64,000 bases of DNA from assembly GCF_036898095.1 (NCBI RefSeq), contig NC_090768.1, positions 44,369,984-44,433,983 of the forward strand, given 5' to 3'. The position numbers and the translations under genes are program-made. The notes under the pieces are model-generated. The model was given only the letters and a program-made list of their open reading frames with translations. It did no database searches and had not been told where the DNA came from. Position 1 is the first letter of the stretch; the number at the start of each line of letters is the position of its first letter. Below are positions 28,401 through 40,400 of this stretch, piece by piece. The DNA is from Palaemon carinicauda (taxonomy: Eukaryota > Arthropoda > Malacostraca > Decapoda > Palaemonidae).

Positions 28401-31400
28401 TCCTCGGTTACGGCCCGAGGTTTGGTTCAAGGAAGCTACAGGAAGATCAAGGGTACTTTCCTCCTCTCGAGCTCAGGCACCTTGGCCTTTCGTCGTTAAG
28501 TATCTACTTGCGGACAAGCTCGATGTTGTACCATCTGGACGCGCTGACTGAAGGCTTCATTCGGGTGTCTCATCTGTGGAGGTCAACAACCTCAGACACC
28601 CTTCCATCCTTGAGAAGAGTTTTGTCTTTGCCCAAGGACAGAGACTTAGACGTCTGCTGTGCGGAGTAAATCGACTTCCGGTTTCACTCCTCCAAGGCGC
28701 TTTCTTCCAGACTCTGCAGGGCTCCAGCTCCCTTTTCTTTCAACCACGTCGGCCTAAGTTATCGGCTACGACAACTGGGACAAGGTGTCCAATTGCAGTT
28801 TCCTCCTGTCAGGAACAGATGGCACGGGAGACTCCCCCGGGGGGGCATAGTCCTAAAAGGAGTTCACGAACTCTAGGATTGCAGGTTTTTTCGCTGGGAG
28901 GATGCTTAAGGTAACTCATCCGAATGACAGCTTCCCGATGCCCATTCCCGCACAATCTCTGTGAGTAGCCAAGGATATCGCACCTGCCGTCTCTGTCAGC
29001 GAATTCAGTGTCTCTGAACCTCTATGCCATAGCATCAGCAGAGTTGCCCGGTTGGGCAGAATGATCCATACCTTAGGCGAAGGTCTTCCTTAGGATCATC
29101 GACGGCTTCACCCCCGGCCCCCCTCAGTCGATCCTTTCTTGTAAGGAAGGATCTGAGAGGGGATGTCCATAGTCGACCTCTCAGCCCTGATCAAGTTTGT
29201 CGTACAAACTTCGGCCAGCGTAGACCAGCAGAATCGATCAGACTGGTAACGAGGCGACAGGACTCCTTTAACCCTGGATCGGAAGGACGGGTACTTTCAG
29301 TTTCCATTCCATCCATCTTCCAGGGTGCTCGTCGAATTCAGCCTAAACTGCAAGTATTCCTGCTTATGATGCAGTGTGGCTATCCCGCCGTGGCATAGCA
29401 GGTTTGTTTCCCCAGAGAACTCTCCCTGCCTTCCTCTTGGCCGCTCAGGTGCAGACTTCCGCCTCCTCTGCTGTTTGGAGGGCTGGTCAACTCCGGTAGG
29501 CTCGGGTTTCGACCTTCTTCAGCGCCGGGAAAAGCTTCCGAATGCTGACCATGAGTGTGGGCTCATGGTATTTTGCTTGGAGCCTTCTCTTCCTCTGCCT
29601 CAACATCTGGAGTATCTGGCCATGATATTGAGTCAACCGCCTTACCACGTTGGAAACCCCGCTTCTCGTCCGTCCAGCGAGGTTAAGCAACGTCGGTACT
29701 TGGATGGGTGACCACCTGGGGACGCCAGATTCTGTTACCACATCCTCCGAGCCTTCCTTTCGGTTCACCGTGGCAAGACTGAGGAGAGTCGCAGTACCTG
29801 TTCTCAGTCAAGCAGAGTTTTCAGCCCTACCTTGGAACGTTTCCTAGTTCTTCTTTCCTCATTGACCCGTTTATAGTCCGAACGGTCGCCTCAGGACAAG
29901 TTCCATGTGGGGCGATCCAAGTTCCGGTGGCTTCAGGCAATGTTTAACCGGACTCCCTGGCCCTATGGGACCAGCGGAACTATTAAACCTACAATGGGTG
30001 TTGACCTATGGAGCCTCTTGATGGTAGTGGATATTCTCGTCCTTTCCCCACATTCTTGATGCGGTTCTCGGACTCGTCAAAGGAAAGGGGGGGGGCATGT
30101 TCCGGTCCAGGCCTATGGTCAAGACCTGAAGGATACCTCTCCATCATTCAGGCAGGCTTAAGGGCCTTAGTCTGGCCCCTCTTCAGATCCTACCGCTCCT
30201 GCCAAGTCGCCCCGTTGCGTGTCGACTTCATGCTAACCAGCAGGGGACGCATTTTCACACCTTCACATCTTGCAGTAGAGATATCGGGATGATTGAGATT
30301 CTCTCAATTCCACCATCGGCTCTCTCATTCCAGGCAGGGGAATGTTTCTCTCAGACTATCCGAGCAGAGCCTCATAGAGAGAGTGTACCTAGGGGTCTTT
30401 GACCTTGGGTAACCAGCAAGTGCTGGTCTGGGGGACCTGATCGCGACAGCTTGGAACCTCAAGCTTCCGCTAGTTTTCCCCCCAGTCTCAGACCCCGAGA
30501 CTCTGGCAAGATGCATTCCGGTGATGGTGGGACAACTTCGACGCCTGCGTCTTCCCTCCTTTTTGTCTGCGGACAATGGGTCTCAACAAAACCAGGTTGT
30601 CTGTCAACCTTTCAATGGGAGAGCTCCACTGGGACTATGTGCAGAACGGTTTCTGGACCCTCTGCTTCCCCTGACGGAACTCCCGGGAGAGCTTCTCCCA
30701 CGGCGCAGACTACTCAAGCAACCACACTGCGACATCTCTCCCGAACCGGGGCGTCGCTTCGGCTTCATGCCTGGAGACACTACGCTTCCTCCTCTAGAAG
30801 AGACAACCCGCTACAGTCGCGGTACGGAGGTCGCGTCATCTGCGATAGTCATCCACAGGGGTCTCCCAGGCAAAGTGAAGAGTCTAAGGTGGTTGGTGCC
30901 GTGGGAGATATACTTCTTCCCGTGAGGCCTCTTCTCCAGCAATAACGGTCTTATTGCCTTTCGGCGGGAGGAAACTCCTTTCCGCTCTTGGCAATGAAGC
31001 CTGTCGCTCAGCCTTTCCCTGACCTTCAGGCTTAAAGGAATAACTTTTTCCTGCCCGCTGGATCTATCCTCGCTCATGCGAAGCTACGATCGTCCCTGCC
31101 CTAGTCGGAGGAAGACCTCCAACTTGGAGCATGGCTCGGACTTTTAGTCCTTTAAGAGATCTTCTCAAGACCCTTTTACGACAGGCCTCGGATTGTATTC
31201 CGCCCTGGGTCTTCTGCTCACTCTGGCCACGGCCAGTGTGTAAGCAATCTTCTTGGTCTCTTACTACTCCCCCCCTTTCTAAGGAAGAGGGGAAGGCAAC
31301 ATTCAGGCTCGCTCCTGAGTTGTTGGCTAGACTCAGAATCTGTGGGTCCCGACCCTTCGGTCCGATTCATTCAAGATTTTGAGTCTCCATTCTGTGTCTG

Positions 31401-34400
31401 ATGTCCCAAGACCTTCTCTTTCTTGCCAGTACAGGAATCGAGAGGTTAGCGCTGGGAACAGCTGCAGTTTGGCCTCAGTTGCAGCCGATTTGGGAACACA
31501 AGGAGGACATGGGGGGAGAGTCACCAGTATACCTCTTCAGCCCGGACTCAAGGACATTCATCTCGACCTGTCTTCAGACCCTCCCCCGTCACGTCGCCCT
31601 ACAGCACGATGTTGGATACATCGCAACGTCCCTCGCCTTCGAGTAATACTACTCTGTGACGCAGGTGCTACAAGCTGGAGTCTGGAAGCGTCTGATGACC
31701 TTCGCAGCCCGCTTCCTGCAGGGCGTGACCCACAGGAGTCTCGATACGTTTTCTATCGCTCTGTGGTGGCTACACAACAGCTGGTCTAACCTCAGGCTCC
31801 TTTTTGGACAGGTAGCAGAAGGTTGAGGGCATTGTTATCAGGTTTTAGTCTGCATGAACGAAAGAAGTATGTCTGGCCCTTACTTCTTTCTTCATCATCC
31901 CCTCTACGGGGAAGCAGCATCCTGGTCTCTGCATAGCTGACCTCGAACCTCTGCAGGTAAACCATGCTTCCTTGTGTTCCGAGTATTGAGTCAATACTGT
32001 CGCGTCCCCCATACCCTGACGAGGTGGTATTGGGAACGTCTTAACCCAGAGTTCCTTCTGGAACTCCAGGTCAACTGCCTAAGACGGGTCACACTTCTTC
32101 CTTCACACACAAGCTTACGTAGGCCACATGGTTCCTTGCGGTGCAAGGAACTTGTGAGGTGCAGGGACTCCTTTTCTCGAGTGCGACTCACTCGGATTCT
32201 GAGTCCCCGGGTAAAGCCAAAGCCAGTATGGCTGGGGACTTTCCACCCTTCCTAAGGGATAAGTCACCCTTTGTAAATAGCGTGGTTTGTATTTCGGTTA
32301 CGGAACAAATGACAAATTCGAAGATAATTTGTATTTTTCCTAACCATACAAACCTTAGCTATTTACACATATTTGCCCGCCAGCCCTGTCCCCCAAGACA
32401 AGTCCTACCTCTAAGTGAAAGTGAGTATTCACCTGTGTGTGAGGGGGAGGAGGGGTAGCTAGCTACCACTCCCCTACCCCACCGCTAACTAGCGCGGGGG
32501 TAATACACCCTCGTTAAATTCTAATGGCTCGCCATTTCAGCTACGCTAAAAGTAATAACCCTTTGTAAATAGCTAAGGTTTGTATGGTTAGGAAAAATAC
32601 AAATTATCTTCGAATTTGTCATTTTGAACCCATTAAAGTGCAGTAAACTACTCTCACTAGTGCAAGAACATTCACTGTGGTTGGACACTCAAACCAAGTA
32701 TCAGCTTTATTAGCCATAACGAGCAAATGAATCTGATTTCACGTATAATGCTGAAATTCAAAATATACACTTGCCAATCTAGAATGAGTGTGACTGATAA
32801 CAAAAGAACCAATAAGGTTTTAGCATAACATCCGTGCAATTCATCGCATAAAAACAAGATGGAGTAGGCCCCTCCTACCAACAATGTAAGTGTAATAAAC
32901 GAAATCTAATTATGATCTCTGTTACACGATAGTTATATCAAGAAGAATTGGGGACAACTTGAAAACATCCAATGTCCGGAGCCTGTGCAAAAGTTCAACA
33001 GTACTCTATGCTTAACTTGTATCATTATTTTGAAAATAAAATATAGAATTAATTATTATGTCCTTAGAGACCCAGTTATATAGTATATAAAATCACTGAC
33101 ATATACTTTGTAGAAAAATGAGTACTGTACAGATATGATTTTAGGTGTTAGTCATTTGATAACACATCATACTGTATATAATTCTATACAGTACTTACGG
33201 AACAATTGATGTTCTGTCCCTTACATAATGTGCTCATTTCCTAATACAGTATGCAGAATCTTGAATAGTGTAATATATAGTAATATGAATTGGAACTGTA
33301 TACTATACCTACTTCTTGATAAGGTTTTAGTGTTAGCTGTTCTATGTTTTTTAATCTTTGTTTTTAATTTTTAGTCAAGCAGGTTATAGTAAATATAATT
33401 GAAAATCAATAGATATTTTAAAATTGTCATCCATTATTACAGTTTGTATTTAGTATAGACTTGATTTATGGATTTGGACTATATGATTATGATGGGCCTG
33501 TAAGGCCATTCACCACTCGTTTATGTAGGGTGAACATTTAGTAGAGGTTGGAAAGCAAGATAGAAGAAAGGAAGCAAAAACAGAGGTAAATTAGAAGAAA
33601 ATAAAGTAAGTGTATCTAGGGGCCAAAAGAACACTTCAAAGACCCCTAAATAATGCGTACAGTGCAATGCACTAGGTGCAGTCACAGCACTACCCCCTAT
33701 GGAGTAATTTAGTAGAGAACACCAATAGATGTGCATAAATAATTGTGGTTTAGCCGAAAGTTCGTCTTTGCTTACTTTAACCCTTTTACCCCCAAAGGAC
33801 GTACTGGTACGTTTCACAAAACCCATCCCTTTACCCCCATGGACGTACCGGTACGTCCTTGCAAAAAAATGCTATAAAAATTTTTTTTCATATTTTTTAT
33901 ATTTTTTTTGAAAAAAATCAGGCATTTTCCAAGAGAATGAGACTAACCTGACCTCTCTATGACAAAAATTAAGGCTGATAGAGCAATTTAAAAAAAATAT
34001 ACTGCAAAATGTGCTGGGAAAAAAATAACCCCTTGGGGGTTAAGGGTTGGAAATTTCCAAAAAGCCTGGGGGTAAAAGGGTTAAGATGTTTCAAGGCCGT
34101 AGGTCTGTATTTCATATATCACACAATTTCCATACTTTTTAGCAAAGTGTACTTTACCGTACCATAACAAAAATTGCAGTAAGTGTACATATGTAACTGC
34201 CAGCTCATGTGTCTATTTCAGCTATGTTGTCACAATTTCAATAACCCTTACCTTTTATTCATGTAGCTACTTGTTTCATACTTTGTTTGAGTTGGCAGAG
34301 CAAAGAATAATGGAAATACCTTTTTGAATAATCCAAGGTTCACCTACTCACTGGCAGGCAAATGACAGAGTCCTTTTTTATGAAGTTTAGTTTTGCATCT

Positions 34401-37400
34401 CCCACTGTTGAGTGAAGAGCATTCTGTGTTGCTCTGGTCAGAGTTTGTTTGATTAATTGGAAGCTTTTGCTCGATCTTGTTTTTATGTGTTGCTTAATTG
34501 ATAGTTTGTTCAATGAAGGCTTTCTTCTACTGTCAGTACAGTTAGCTTTGCCTCTAGTGATTGCCAAGCTTGAATTACTAACGCTAGGGATAACGATCTT
34601 TCCTAATATGTTAGTATTTTAGTAAACTTATTTTAGTCGAAGAAAGGTGTAATAAATGTATATATCTCTTTCTAATGAACATATGCTAACTTTAATTAAA
34701 TTATGAACTAAATGCGTAGCTGTCAGTCTGGAAAAAAGAAATGAGGAAGAGAGATTCGGTAATTAGTGATTTTGTTCATCCTCCTCCTCCTACTTACTCA
34801 TTACTTCTCCCTTGCCCACTACTTTTCTGAACTCCCCCAAGAGTCAGGCTAAACTTGTTAAAGATGGACAAGTTCTTGAGGCCTTGTTAAGCCAGTTGAT
34901 TCAGAATTTTAAAAACATCCACCATAGGGATTTCTGTTTCAGTGTTCCCCTGGAGGCAAGGATGGCCAATTGCTCATCTTTGTTAAGAACAAATGAGGCA
35001 GTTTCTTATCAGGCTACCCAAGCCAGTAGGGGTTGAGATGTTTCCACCTCCGTCCTCCTCTACAGTTGTTGCTACGTTAAGTCAAGAGGACTGGATGTGT
35101 GTGATGTTTCTGCTCTCACTCAAACAGACACTTTGTGATTTCATTCCGTTCCCTCTTCTCTCTATTTATATTACCATTACAGTATCAACTCTTGGTTAAG
35201 TAAAGGCTTCATTATGGTCTCATTATGTTTCCTCTCTTTACACTGAGAATAGAATACTGCTGATTTGATTTGATTTTCATTTCTGATCTTAAGATGTGAT
35301 ACCACTCCTCACAAAACAATTGGCACACATTTGTTTGATTGTTCACCTAACACTAAGTATGTAGATTCTAGTTGTGGTGTCATCCAATTCCAAAATATAA
35401 TGTACCTATATCACTTTAGTATTTGGCAGCTTTTAATTTATTTGATTCTAGTACAGCAAATACAGTATTTTAATTTTAATCTATCTTTTACACTTATCTG
35501 TTTACATTATTTATATTTTTGTTAAAGAAGAGAAATACTGAAATTAACAAGCCTCCTATGTATTATCCTCTATATTTTTGGAAAAAGGGATGAGCTTGTG
35601 TGAGAAGATCTGGTCATGGGTGATGAGCGAGGACAATCTTCCAGCAGGGTATGAGGGTATGGAAATCATTCTTACTGAGGCCTCCAGGAAGCTATGAGGA
35701 TTGTTAGGGTATTTACAAATGCTCAGAGCTTGTTAATTACATCCCTCAAAAGGCAAAACCAAAGGAATGCATAATATCCAGTTTTGACTAGTTGACTAAC
35801 AATGCTTGTACTGCCAGAGCTCGAGGGTCCTGGAATACGAAATAATGCACTGGAAGGTTGGCATATGTTTGAAACATGTCTGTGTCTGTGGAACCCCATA
35901 ATCACCACAGACCTGGGGATGCTGGGACTACTGTATTTTCACAAAGTACCCAATGCAGCCTGGTCAGTTCTCCCCTAGAACAAACAGGAGAATCCATATA
36001 ATCTGTCTAGACTTGAGCATAGCAATTACATGAGTATTGTGAACAGTGATTTGGACCTTGTCCCTCCCAGTTTCCTGATTTAGGCTAATATTGGATGTTG
36101 TAAGCTAAAATTTTGACTACCTTTCCTGTTTCCATAGACTCCACTGACCATAGAGCTTTCTAGCTAGCATTTCAGGCTGTGTATGTGGCATTCATTTATT
36201 ACCTAGGTTGAAAGTCGTGATGTCTCGTAATCGGGTAAACGAAATCGCAGCAGGATTTGTTAACAAAGCACTCAAATTGTATATGAATAAGAACAGTTTA
36301 GTAGGCTGCTTCTGTTAAAAACAAAAAATTCAATACTGAACGTCACTCATCTAGAAAGAAAAACATTTGTGAAATAAAACTTAATGTGTGAAATTTGCAT
36401 GAAGTAGGTTTATGGAAGTTGGTATGAAGCACATAGAATAATAGGTTTAGGCTTCTTAGTCACACAATGGAATGGAAGCCAATTGGACCACTGACCATGT
36501 CAGGTCAGGTGAACAATGGTAGTCATTTTGACATTTTTGTGAGGACTTGGAAATCTTTTTCACATCAGGTAAAGGCTACCCGTTATGAATGGGTTGTATA
36601 GAAAAACTGATTTTCATGTAAACATTTTTAATATGCAAGTTTTGAATAATTTTTTCCCTGACTTCCAGAGTAGCTCAGCCAACCCTTATCATTTGCAGGG
36701 TTAGGTAACATATACTGTATGCACTTATATTTCCTATATCCTTATACAGCATAACTAAAAAAAATTAAATAATTTAACACCATATACAGAAAACTTCTAC
36801 TATACCTGAACTGTTCCTGCTTGCTTTCTTCCATCTTCCTCTTAACTTTGACTTCATGTTGCAACTGCTGGCTTCTTTCTTGGTTGCACTTTGGTGCTAA
36901 TTGACCTTCCTTGGTCCAGTGCCAGGCCTTCTAGCCCAAATGCATAAGTCCAATCAAATCCATATACAGGAAATTATTCAGTTATATAACAGCAAATAAA
37001 AAAGGACATAGCCTTTACGTTGGGATAAAAAAAAAAAGAAAAAAAATTATCATACAAGGGTCTTCTCATTTACTTATGTGACAGTGTTAGTTACCTGTTT
37101 TATAATAACGCTCTAATTTATTCGCTCTTGTGTAACTGTGATATTGTTTTTATGACGTCCTTCTTTGTCAAGGCCCAGTTCTTTATGATTGCTTGAAGAG
37201 CTGTCTTTGGATGAGAGCTATGTTGAAAAAAATAATGCTGTACTGTTATAGATGTGAATGTGAATTTTCAAACCTAGTGTAATAATAGTTCTGATGTCTT
37301 TTCGTTAGACATTTCCACTCATGTTATATTAAAGAACAGTATAACTATGCATTTGGCATCCCTTCTGGCAGTACTAATTGCATAGGATAAGTTTTTGGAA

Positions 37401-40400
37401 CTGTTAATAAACACTATACATACATAAGTGAGAAATTATTCTCATGGGGAGACCTTATACAATTAAGATGAATAATTTTTATCAATCCCATGCAACTTAT
37501 TCTAGTAGCATATTTACTTCTGTATTTTATCATAATGTATTATGGAAACAGGACATGAGGAGGAGACAGTCTGGGACAGATTTAGACATTTCGATAGTTT
37601 TTTATGAATATTTTGGGTTACTAGGATAATTGGGTTGGATTTGAAAGTCTCGAGTTCAACTGTGGTACCATTTTCTGTTGTTTTATACATTGAATCTGTT
37701 GTTACTTGGATATAGTGTAATATGATTCTTTTCATAGGTATTTATCTCTCCCATTGTAGTAAATTGTTTTTAGATTTATTTATTTGAATAATCAGGAAGA
37801 GTCAATTTCCTGTGGGATTATACATGAATCTTTTCATATTTAGCTTTATTTGTGATTTATTCACTTTGGTATATATCACTCACACATTGTAGCAAATAGC
37901 ATTTAGATGAATGTATTCATAACTGGTTTTAAGCACAGAGTGCAGCTAGTAGATTAAATGTTTTTGATTTTTCAAATTGTAGTCACAAGACAGCAGCATG
38001 CCGCAGAGGTACAGAATTTGGAGAGTATGATAACAGCAACCCAGCAAATGCTTGGTCAACATATAGCAAAATACAAGGATCAGGTGAGTGGGTCTTCAAG
38101 AAATCCTAGAAATATTAAATTTTCTATAACAGTTTCATTAGATTTTGTTAAGTATAAGTGTCTATTTATAGTTTTAGTATGATTTATGCAAGGGATTCTT
38201 GATGAGAAAATTCAAGCTGGTTCTGACCAGGAAATAAGTACTGTATAGATTTCATTCATGATTATTGATACGAAGCCTATAGGATGAAAAGGTGGTAAAG
38301 GCAAATATAAAGATCTGGGAGGTATAGTATCCAAAGTGCTCGAATAGGGAAGCTAGTGATGAAAGATGAAAAATATATGTGAAAGATATAATTTAATAAA
38401 GGATGATAATGGGGAAATTAAAGTAGAAGCTAAGGAAGAATGGTATAGGTAGCTCTTTTTAGATTGTATTTGGTGATGAGAACAAATGTATAAACAGAAG
38501 AATGTTCTATCAGTTGTCAAGACAATGTTATATATGTGAAGAGGTTTGGAGAACCTTAAAAAGAAAAAATGAAAAGAGTGAGGATATGATGATTGACATG
38601 TTTTAGTTTGAAAGTAAATGGAGAAACAGTTACTTGGGACATGTAATCAAAAGACTGGGTTAAGTATATTATGATACTCTAATATGCAAAGTAAAGGATA
38701 ACAAACCTCAAATACTTCTGGAGAATGGTATGGAAATACTATAAAAAAAATCCTCTCTCTGATGAAACATGTGGAGATATACTTTTAAAAATTTAATAAA
38801 GATTACAAGTACGAAGACTAATTAAGATTGTTAAAATTACTCTTTTCAGCAAGTGGTGGTGCTATACTGTTGCCAAAGTTCTGGAATGAAAATCACTATT
38901 AGATTTTCAACTAGATCAAGTTAATATTCTCAAACCCCCATAGAATGAAGATAGTGAAAGATTAGTGTTCATTAAGGATTGAAAGAAGTTTTTTAATATT
39001 CCAATTAATGTGTAGGGAAATATTTTTATGTAAAAACAAGTGTATAGGTAATCAACCCCTGCCACAAATAATGGGGGCCAATTGTTTCCTGCAATGTAAT
39101 TTACACAAAACGGTACAAAGGCCCGAGAGGGGAATTTTTCAATATTTTTCCAGTTTGAAAAGTAGCTCTCTAAGTTATAGATTTTTTTAAAAGAATTTCC
39201 ATAAGAAGTGCAATGCTGATAATTTAAAATTTGGTGTATTGCTTCCTAGTTGATGAGGAAAACAAAAAAAGTAGAGAATTACTGGGCCAACTACTAGTTA
39301 GAATAAAAATTACCTAATAAATATATATTATAAGGAACAGAGGTTTGTTTCCAGCATAAAAAACCAGAGGTTTGTGATACCATATTTTTTGCATGAAAAA
39401 AAAATAAATTATTCTCAGAGAAAACTATTTACATTACCATTGAAGTAGGTAGAAATTGTGTAAAATCTTTCTTTTAATTAAAATTATTACGGAGAAGTTT
39501 TTCTATGTAACATAGTTATATTTTAGTATTATTTTGTTCTTACATGAATATAAACTAATTTTCATTTAATAAGAGTATAATTTCAGCAAGCTGAAGTAGC
39601 CGATTAAAAATTTATGAGGTAGTTATAGTTGCTGGTGGGTGGAGAAACCCTCACTTTGACTATGCCTCCATTTCAATAAGGATGTAATTCCTGGTGCCTA
39701 TAATTTTGGCTATTGATTATTGTTTTCTTTATCTTTGCAGATTGAGATTACTGTTTTTCTGTTCATAACCAGACATGGCTGTGCCCTAGGAAACCTGCTC
39801 AAAATTGTAGCCAGTTCATAAGCAAGCCTGACATTGATCCCCATCAACTTTGTTTCTACAGGGGGTGTGACTGCTCGCAGTCACCTTTCTGTGACGAGTG
39901 TAAGGTGTGGCCTCCTCTGCAGTGGGCTAAGTTCTTGAAGTAATGGTTTAAGAGGGGTTCTTCGGTGTTAGAATTAGCAATGCCTGAGCTAATGCCGAAG
40001 AAGCTCCAAGGCTCTTTCTTCTGTTCAACAATTTTGAAGCTTGCTGCATCTCCAGGTTCCTCCAGGGTAGGATCCTCCAGAGGAATTCATAAGGAGGAAG
40101 GAGATCCCGCCTTTCCCCTGGGGTATGCTTTGAAGGGAACAGAAGTATCACTTTTGTTATCGATGTCACATCATTGGTTATCTGTGTAGAACCTTCTGGA
40201 AGTGTTAGCCAACTTTGGAACTGCTAAGTCTTCCATGTTGCACTGTCCTCTAAGAGAGGAAAATGTGTCATAGCCCATTGCAGTTTCATTGCCACTAGCC
40301 AGAAAATCTTCGTCTGTGAAGCGTTGATTGGCAGAACTGAAGCATGTACCCTCTCCTTTCTCCCCACTTTTGTCTTTTCCAAGCCCATGAACATTATTCC

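Larger units (their letters stand above)
24898..32623 (+). mobile_element. DIRS-type tyrosine-recombinase retrotransposon, nearly full-length, decayed
   Basis: It has inverted terminal repeats, left 24901-25087 and right 32413-32620, sharing about 158 bp almost identically. An internal complementary region (32266-32367) abuts the right repeat. Coding relics on the + strand run in DIRS order: gag-like with Ser/Arg-rich repeats, reverse transcriptase, RNase H, tyrosine recombinase. All are broken by stops and frameshifts. The triplet ATT stands at both outer ends (24898-24900, 32621-32623) and, inverted, in the internal region (32308-32310). No target duplication beyond that triplet is seen, as expected for DIRS integration by recombinase. 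It lies in sense orientation in intron 23 of the ninein-like gene and is more GC-rich than the host intron. Confidence 0.9.
32624..37982. other. 3' part of the 14 kb intron 23
   Basis: Mostly AT-rich sequence without recognisable genes. It contains the unclassified repeat at 33500 and the third MITE. At 34790-35120 there is a frame (KSQAKLVKDGQVLEALLSQL, then MFPPPSSSTVVATLSQEDW) whose composition is protein-like and Ser/Pro-rich. It may be a fragment of another retroelement gag, but I cannot assign it. 35560-36990 shows nothing recognisable. Confidence 0.45.

Noticed and set aside
24898..32623. LTR retrotransposon or endogenous virus
   Set aside because: Terminal repeats are inverted, not direct. 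The internal complementary region and recombinase-like relic point to DIRS, and no envelope or protease motif is seen.
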